Assembly: GCF_900129095.1 (NCBI RefSeq)
Contig: NZ_FQVA01000001.1
Span: 310,001-374,000, forward strand
Reading direction: 5' to 3'
Source of the DNA: Microbulbifer donghaiensis
GTDB lineage: Bacteria; Pseudomonadota; Gammaproteobacteria; Pseudomonadales; Cellvibrionaceae
DNA: 64,000 bases
The position numbers and the translations under genes are program-made. Shown here piece after piece: positions 60,870 through 64,000 of the stretch. The notes under the pieces were generated by a model. It did no database searches and was not told the origin of the DNA. It was given only the letters and a program-made list of their open reading frames with translations. The number at the start of each line of letters is the position of its first letter. The first letter of the stretch is position 1.

Positions 60870-61805
60870 CTAAAGTGACCTGCCGATATCGAGAATCAAT
60901 CGCCGTAACCAGCGGTGCGGCGCGCTCTGTTGCAGCAACGGGCTCCAGGCCATCTTCAACTCCAGCGGCGGTATCTCCAGAGGCGGATCGCGGCGCACGA
61001 CACGGGGGTTATCCTTGGCCAGCTGTGCCATGCGCGTCGGCACAGTGACGATCAGGTCACTCTGCTCGGCCAGCAGCATGGCCACCTGATAGTGACGAGT
61101 GAATACGGAGATATCCCGTTTTGCCCCCTGGCGGCCGATCGCCTCATCCACCCAGCCGAGGCGCTGCACGTCTTCCGGATTCACCCCGACACCGACACCC
61201 ATGCCGGTTTTACTGACCCAGATATGCTGCGCACTCAGGTAGCTCTGCAGATTGTAGTCATCGAGGATAGGGTTATCGGCACGCATCACGCAGGAGAACG
61301 AGTCGCGCCACACGGTGGCCTGGTGAAAACTCTGGGGCATGCTGTCGAACCGGTTGATCACCATATCCACCTTGCCCTGCTCCACGTCCACAAAGCTCAC
61401 GTCGCTGGGTGTCATGATGTCCAGGCTGATGGCCGGCGCCGACTCGCGCAGCTGGATCAACAGCGGCGGAATCAGCGTGGACTCGGCGTAGTCACTGGCC
61501 ATGATGCGGAAGGTGCGACGGGCTTCGGCCGGCTCGAAGTCCCGGTTGGGCTGGATCACCCGGTCGATCGTGGCCAGCGCTTCGCGCACCATCGGTTGCA
61601 GTTCCAGCGCGCGTTCGGTGGGCATCATGCCATCGCGGGTGCGCACCAGCAGCGGATCGTCGAACAGTTCCCGCAGGCGCTTGAGGCCATTGCTCATCGC
61701 CGGCTGGGACAGGCCCAGATAGTTCGCGGCACGGGTCACGTTGCGCTCACGCAGCAGTACGTCCAGGTAAACAAGGAGGTTCAGGTCGGCTCTTTCAAGA
61801 TTCAT
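60870..61805 (-). CDS. LysR-family regulator between glcB and aceA
   Basis: 311 residues. A NodD-like LysR protein: the DNA-binding part has NVTRAANYLGLSQPAMSNGLKRLRELFDDPLLVRTRDGM, and the effector domain begins ARRTFRIMASDYAESTLIP. It is divergent from aceA with a 114-bp gap and shares its strand with glcB, 127 bp away. It is a good candidate to control both glyoxylate-shunt genes; its effector is not known. Confidence 0.93.
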   Translation of the reverse strand: MNLERADLNLLVYLDVLLRERNVTRAANYLGLSQPAMSNGLKRLRELFDDPLLVRTRDGMMPTERALELQPMVREALATIDRVIQPNRDFEPAEARRTFRIMASDYAESTLIPPLLIQLRESAPAISLDIMTPSDVSFVDVEQGKVDMVINRFDSMPQSFHQATVWRDSFSCVMRADNPILDDYNLQSYLSAQHIWVSKTGMGVGVGVNPEDVQRLGWVDEAIGRQGAKRDISVFTRHYQVAMLLAEQSDLIVTVPTRMAQLAKDNPRVVRRDPPLEIPPLELKMAWSPLLQQSAPHRWLRRLILDIGRSL

Positions 61806-61919
61806 GCGATATTCGTCAGACTGATAGCGAAAATAAAATCAATAAATTGGGCAAATTATGCCAAGGCCACTAGCATATGCAACAACAAATCGCAGTCATC
61901 TTTTCGAGGAAATACCGCC

Positions 61920-63518
61920 ATGCCTACCTATTCTCAAGAAATCGAAGCGGCAGCCAAGCTTTGCGACGCCAGCGGCAGCGCCTGGGACGCCATCAACCCG
62001 GAATCCGTGGCCCGTATGCGCCTCCAGAACAAGTTCAAGAACGGCCTGGATATCGCCAAATACACCGCCGATATCATGCGCAAGGATATGGCGGCCTACG
62101 ACAAGGACTGCACCAAGTACACCCAGTCACTGGGATGCTGGCACGGTTTTATCGGCCAGCAGAAGATGATTTCCATCAAGAAGCACTTTGAAGGCAATAC
62201 CGACCGCCGCTACCTGTACCTGTCCGGCTGGATGGTCGCCGCCCTGCGCAGCGATTTCGGCCCACTGCCGGACCAGTCCATGCACGAGAAGACGGCGGTT
62301 TCCGGCCTGATCGAAGAGCTGTACACCTTCCTGCGCCAGGCGGACGCACGCGAGCTGGGCGGCCTGTTCCGCGAGCTGGACGCGGCCCGCGAAGCCGGCG
62401 ACAAGGCCGCTGAAAAGGCAATCATCGACAAGATCGACAACCATGTGACCCATGTCGTGCCGATTATTGCCGATATCGACGCCGGTTTCGGTAACGCGGA
62501 AGCCACCTACCTGCTGGCCAAGAGAATGATCGAGGCCGGTGCCTGCTGTATCCAGATCGAAAACCAGGTATCTGACGAGAAGCAGTGTGGCCACCAGGAC
62601 GGTAAAGTGACCGTTCCCCACGAGGACTTCCTGGCCAAGATCCGCGCGGTTCGCTACGCCTTCCTCGAACTGGGCGTCGACAACGGTGTAATCGTTGCCC
62701 GTACCGACTCCCTCGGTGCCGGCCTGACCAAGCAGATCGCGGTTACCAATGAGCCGGGCGACCTGGGTGACCAGTACAACGCCTTCCTGGACTGCGAGGA
62801 AGTGGCCCCCGGCGATCTGGCCAACGGCGACGTGATCATCAATCGCGAAGGCAAGCTGCTGCGTCCGAAGCGCCTGGCTTCCAACCTGTTCCAGTTCCGC
62901 AAGGGTACCGGCGAAGCCCGCTGCATCCTCGACAGCGTGACCTCCCTGCAGAACGGTGCCGACCTGATCTGGATCGAAACCGAGAAGCCCCACGTGCGCC
63001 AGATCGGTGCCATGATGGACGAGATCCGCAAGCAGGTCCCGAACGCGAAGCTGGTGTACAACAACAGCCCGTCCTTCAACTGGACCCTGAACTTCCGCCA
63101 GCAGGTATTCGATGCCTGGAAGGAAGAAGGCAAAGACGTGTCCGCGTACGACCGCGACAGCCTGATGAGCGCCGAGTACGACGACTCCGAGCTGTCCAAG
63201 GCGGCGGACGAGAAGATCCGCACCTTCCAGGCGGATGCGGCTCGCGAAGCGGGTATCTTCCACCACCTGATCACCCTGCCGACCTACCACACTGCGGCCC
63301 TGTCCACCGACAATCTGGCCAAAGAGTACTTCGGTGAAAAAGGCATGCTCGGTTACGTGGAAGGCGTACAGCGCAAGGAAATCCGCCAGGGTATCGCCTG
63401 CGTGAAGCACCAGAACATGGCCGGTTCCGACATGGGCGACGACCACAAGGAGTACTTCGCCGGCGAAGCGGCGCTGAAGGCTGCCGGTAAAGACAACACC
63501 ATGAACCAGTTCGGCTAA
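61920..63518 (+). CDS. aceA: Isocitrate lyase
   Basis: 532 residues, the long form seen in pseudomonads. The active-site loop reads EKQCGHQDGK with the catalytic Cys223. Metal and substrate sites lie in IIADIDAGFGNAEATYLLAKRMIEAGACCIQIENQ and YNNSPSFNW. It cleaves isocitrate to succinate and glyoxylate. ATG 61920 has GAGGAAA upstream. It is divergent from the LysR regulator and ends with a strong terminator. Confidence 0.98.
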   Translation: MPTYSQEIEAAAKLCDASGSAWDAINPESVARMRLQNKFKNGLDIAKYTADIMRKDMAAYDKDCTKYTQSLGCWHGFIGQQKMISIKKHFEGNTDRRYLYLSGWMVAALRSDFGPLPDQSMHEKTAVSGLIEELYTFLRQADARELGGLFRELDAAREAGDKAAEKAIIDKIDNHVTHVVPIIADIDAGFGNAEATYLLAKRMIEAGACCIQIENQVSDEKQCGHQDGKVTVPHEDFLAKIRAVRYAFLELGVDNGVIVARTDSLGAGLTKQIAVTNEPGDLGDQYNAFLDCEEVAPGDLANGDVIINREGKLLRPKRLASNLFQFRKGTGEARCILDSVTSLQNGADLIWIETEKPHVRQIGAMMDEIRKQVPNAKLVYNNSPSFNWTLNFRQQVFDAWKEEGKDVSAYDRDSLMSAEYDDSELSKAADEKIRTFQADAAREAGIFHHLITLPTYHTAALSTDNLAKEYFGEKGMLGYVEGVQRKEIRQGIACVKHQNMAGSDMGDDHKEYFAGEAALKAAGKDNTMNQFG

Positions 63519-63587
63519 GCGCCGTCGGCAAACAGGAGTCAAGCAGATCGGATTCTGCCGGCTCCTGAACTTGATTCACTCACGTTT

Positions 63588-63614
63588 GGGGCCACTTTGT
63601 GGCCCTTTTTTTTT
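63588..63614 (+). terminator. Terminator of aceA
   Basis: Stem gggccac/gtggccc (63589-63595, 63599-63605) with a 3-base loop, then nine T. Rho-independent terminator 70 bp after aceA. Confidence 0.93.
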
Positions 63615-63839
63615 GCCGCAAGCCCCTCTGTTACTCCCCCTATTCAATTTGCGCCGCAACCTGGCATCGCCGGAGCTGGCTTCACCGGGCTTAATGCCTT
63701 TCGCGGGTGTTTAGGGCACGCTGCCTGATCCCCATCCCGTCATCGGAGCCAGGCCGATGGACAGCCGCCGTATTTACGCCGTTGTCTTCCATGGCAAGAT
63801 AAATTTTGCGTCGAATTGTGCGCCGCCTTATGCCTCTTT

Positions 63840-63853
63840 AGGGGTAGTCCCCT
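63840..63853. promoter_or_regulatory. Inverted repeat upstream of the last gene
   Basis: agggg-tagt-cccct, 54 bp before the putative start of the final gene. Similar GGGGTA.TCCCC sites precede acetate- and alcohol-metabolism genes controlled by LuxR-type regulators in pseudomonads; that link is inference. Confidence 0.35.
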
Positions 63854-63907
63854 GAGCCCCCTTGTGTGGTACGTTCGTTCAACATAAAAATAATAGGGAA
63901 TAGATTC

Positions 63908-64000
63908 TTGGAACTCACACCGCAAATCAAAGCTGAGCAAAGCTCACCACAAATCGCGGGCCAGAGAAAAGGTGGCTGGTGGCAGTACTGGGTCATGAAG
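63908..64000 (+). CDS. Start of an unidentified gene (cut by the window)
   Basis: 31 codons open to the right edge, from TTG 63908 with AGGGAAT upstream. The translation starts MELTPQIKAEQ and ends GGWWQYWVMK, a charged leader then an aromatic stretch that could begin a membrane segment. Too short to identify; the start codon is uncertain. Confidence 0.4.
   Translation, partial: MELTPQIKAEQSSPQIAGQRKGGWWQYWVMK

Larger units (their letters stand above)
63519..63907. other. Intergenic region after aceA
   Basis: 389 bp. Holds the aceA terminator, then about 290 bp without a supported gene, including the likely promoter of the partial gene at 63908 and an inverted repeat agggg-tagt-cccct (63840-63853). 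The minus-strand open frame around 63740-63940 has no ribosome site and unlike codon use. Confidence 0.55.

Noticed and set aside
62127..63542. 471-codon minus-strand frame opposite aceA
   Set aside because: Antisense shadow of isocitrate lyase with no recognisable protein.

Overview
This window is gammaproteobacterial chromosome of roughly 55-60% GC. It is most likely from a marine, polysaccharide-degrading member of the Cellvibrionales (Microbulbifer-like). That placement is inferred from protein style, from the many TonB-dependent receptors and secreted enzymes, and from a Pseudomonas/Cellvibrionales-type core gene order; no 16S rRNA is present to prove it. I saw no rRNA, tRNA, CRISPR array, prophage or insertion sequence.

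Region 1 (1-10 kb) is accessory. Amidohydrolases and isochorismatase-family hydrolases are found next to each other three times, with two LysR regulators, a pirin, an Old Yellow Enzyme and a YeeE/YedE transporter. One amidohydrolase/isochorismatase unit is duplicated (5361-6182 and 9182-10009). In the second copy the amidohydrolase survives only as its last ~25 codons, and the hydrolase has lost its catalytic cysteine (Cys118 to Gly).

Region 2 (10-15 kb) holds a DUF2092 exported protein with a glycine-rich partner, an ECF sigma factor with a zinc-finger anti-sigma factor, an overlapping arsM-arsC pair for arsenic methylation and arsenate reduction, and a YheT-type hydrolase.

Region 3 (15.5-31 kb) contains two TonB-dependent receptor loci. 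The first is a LysR-controlled set of receptor, serine hydrolase, seven-repeat FG-GAP protein and GH43-like propeller, with clear inverted repeats in the divergent promoter. It looks like an uptake and processing locus for an unknown substrate. Next come egtB-egtD (ergothioneine synthesis), overlapping a DUF411 metal-binding protein, then a second receptor divergent from a penicillin-acylase-type Ntn hydrolase.

Region 4 (31-54 kb) is conserved core: cysG, serS, crcB, rarA, lolA, ftsK / trxB, aat, bpt, infA / clpA, clpS / cspD / icd / rluE, mnmA, hflD, purB, roxA-type oxygenase, GNAT. It covers siroheme, translation, division, N-end-rule proteolysis (Aat, Bpt, ClpS and ClpA together) and tRNA/rRNA modification. 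Two large intergenic hairpins and an 11-bp tandem repeat sit between these genes.

Region 5 (53.6-64 kb) has a flavodoxin-like reductase with an arylamine N-acetyltransferase, fdhD with a YdeP-type molybdoenzyme, and the glyoxylate shunt (glcB, a LysR regulator and aceA). It ends in the start of an unidentified gene.
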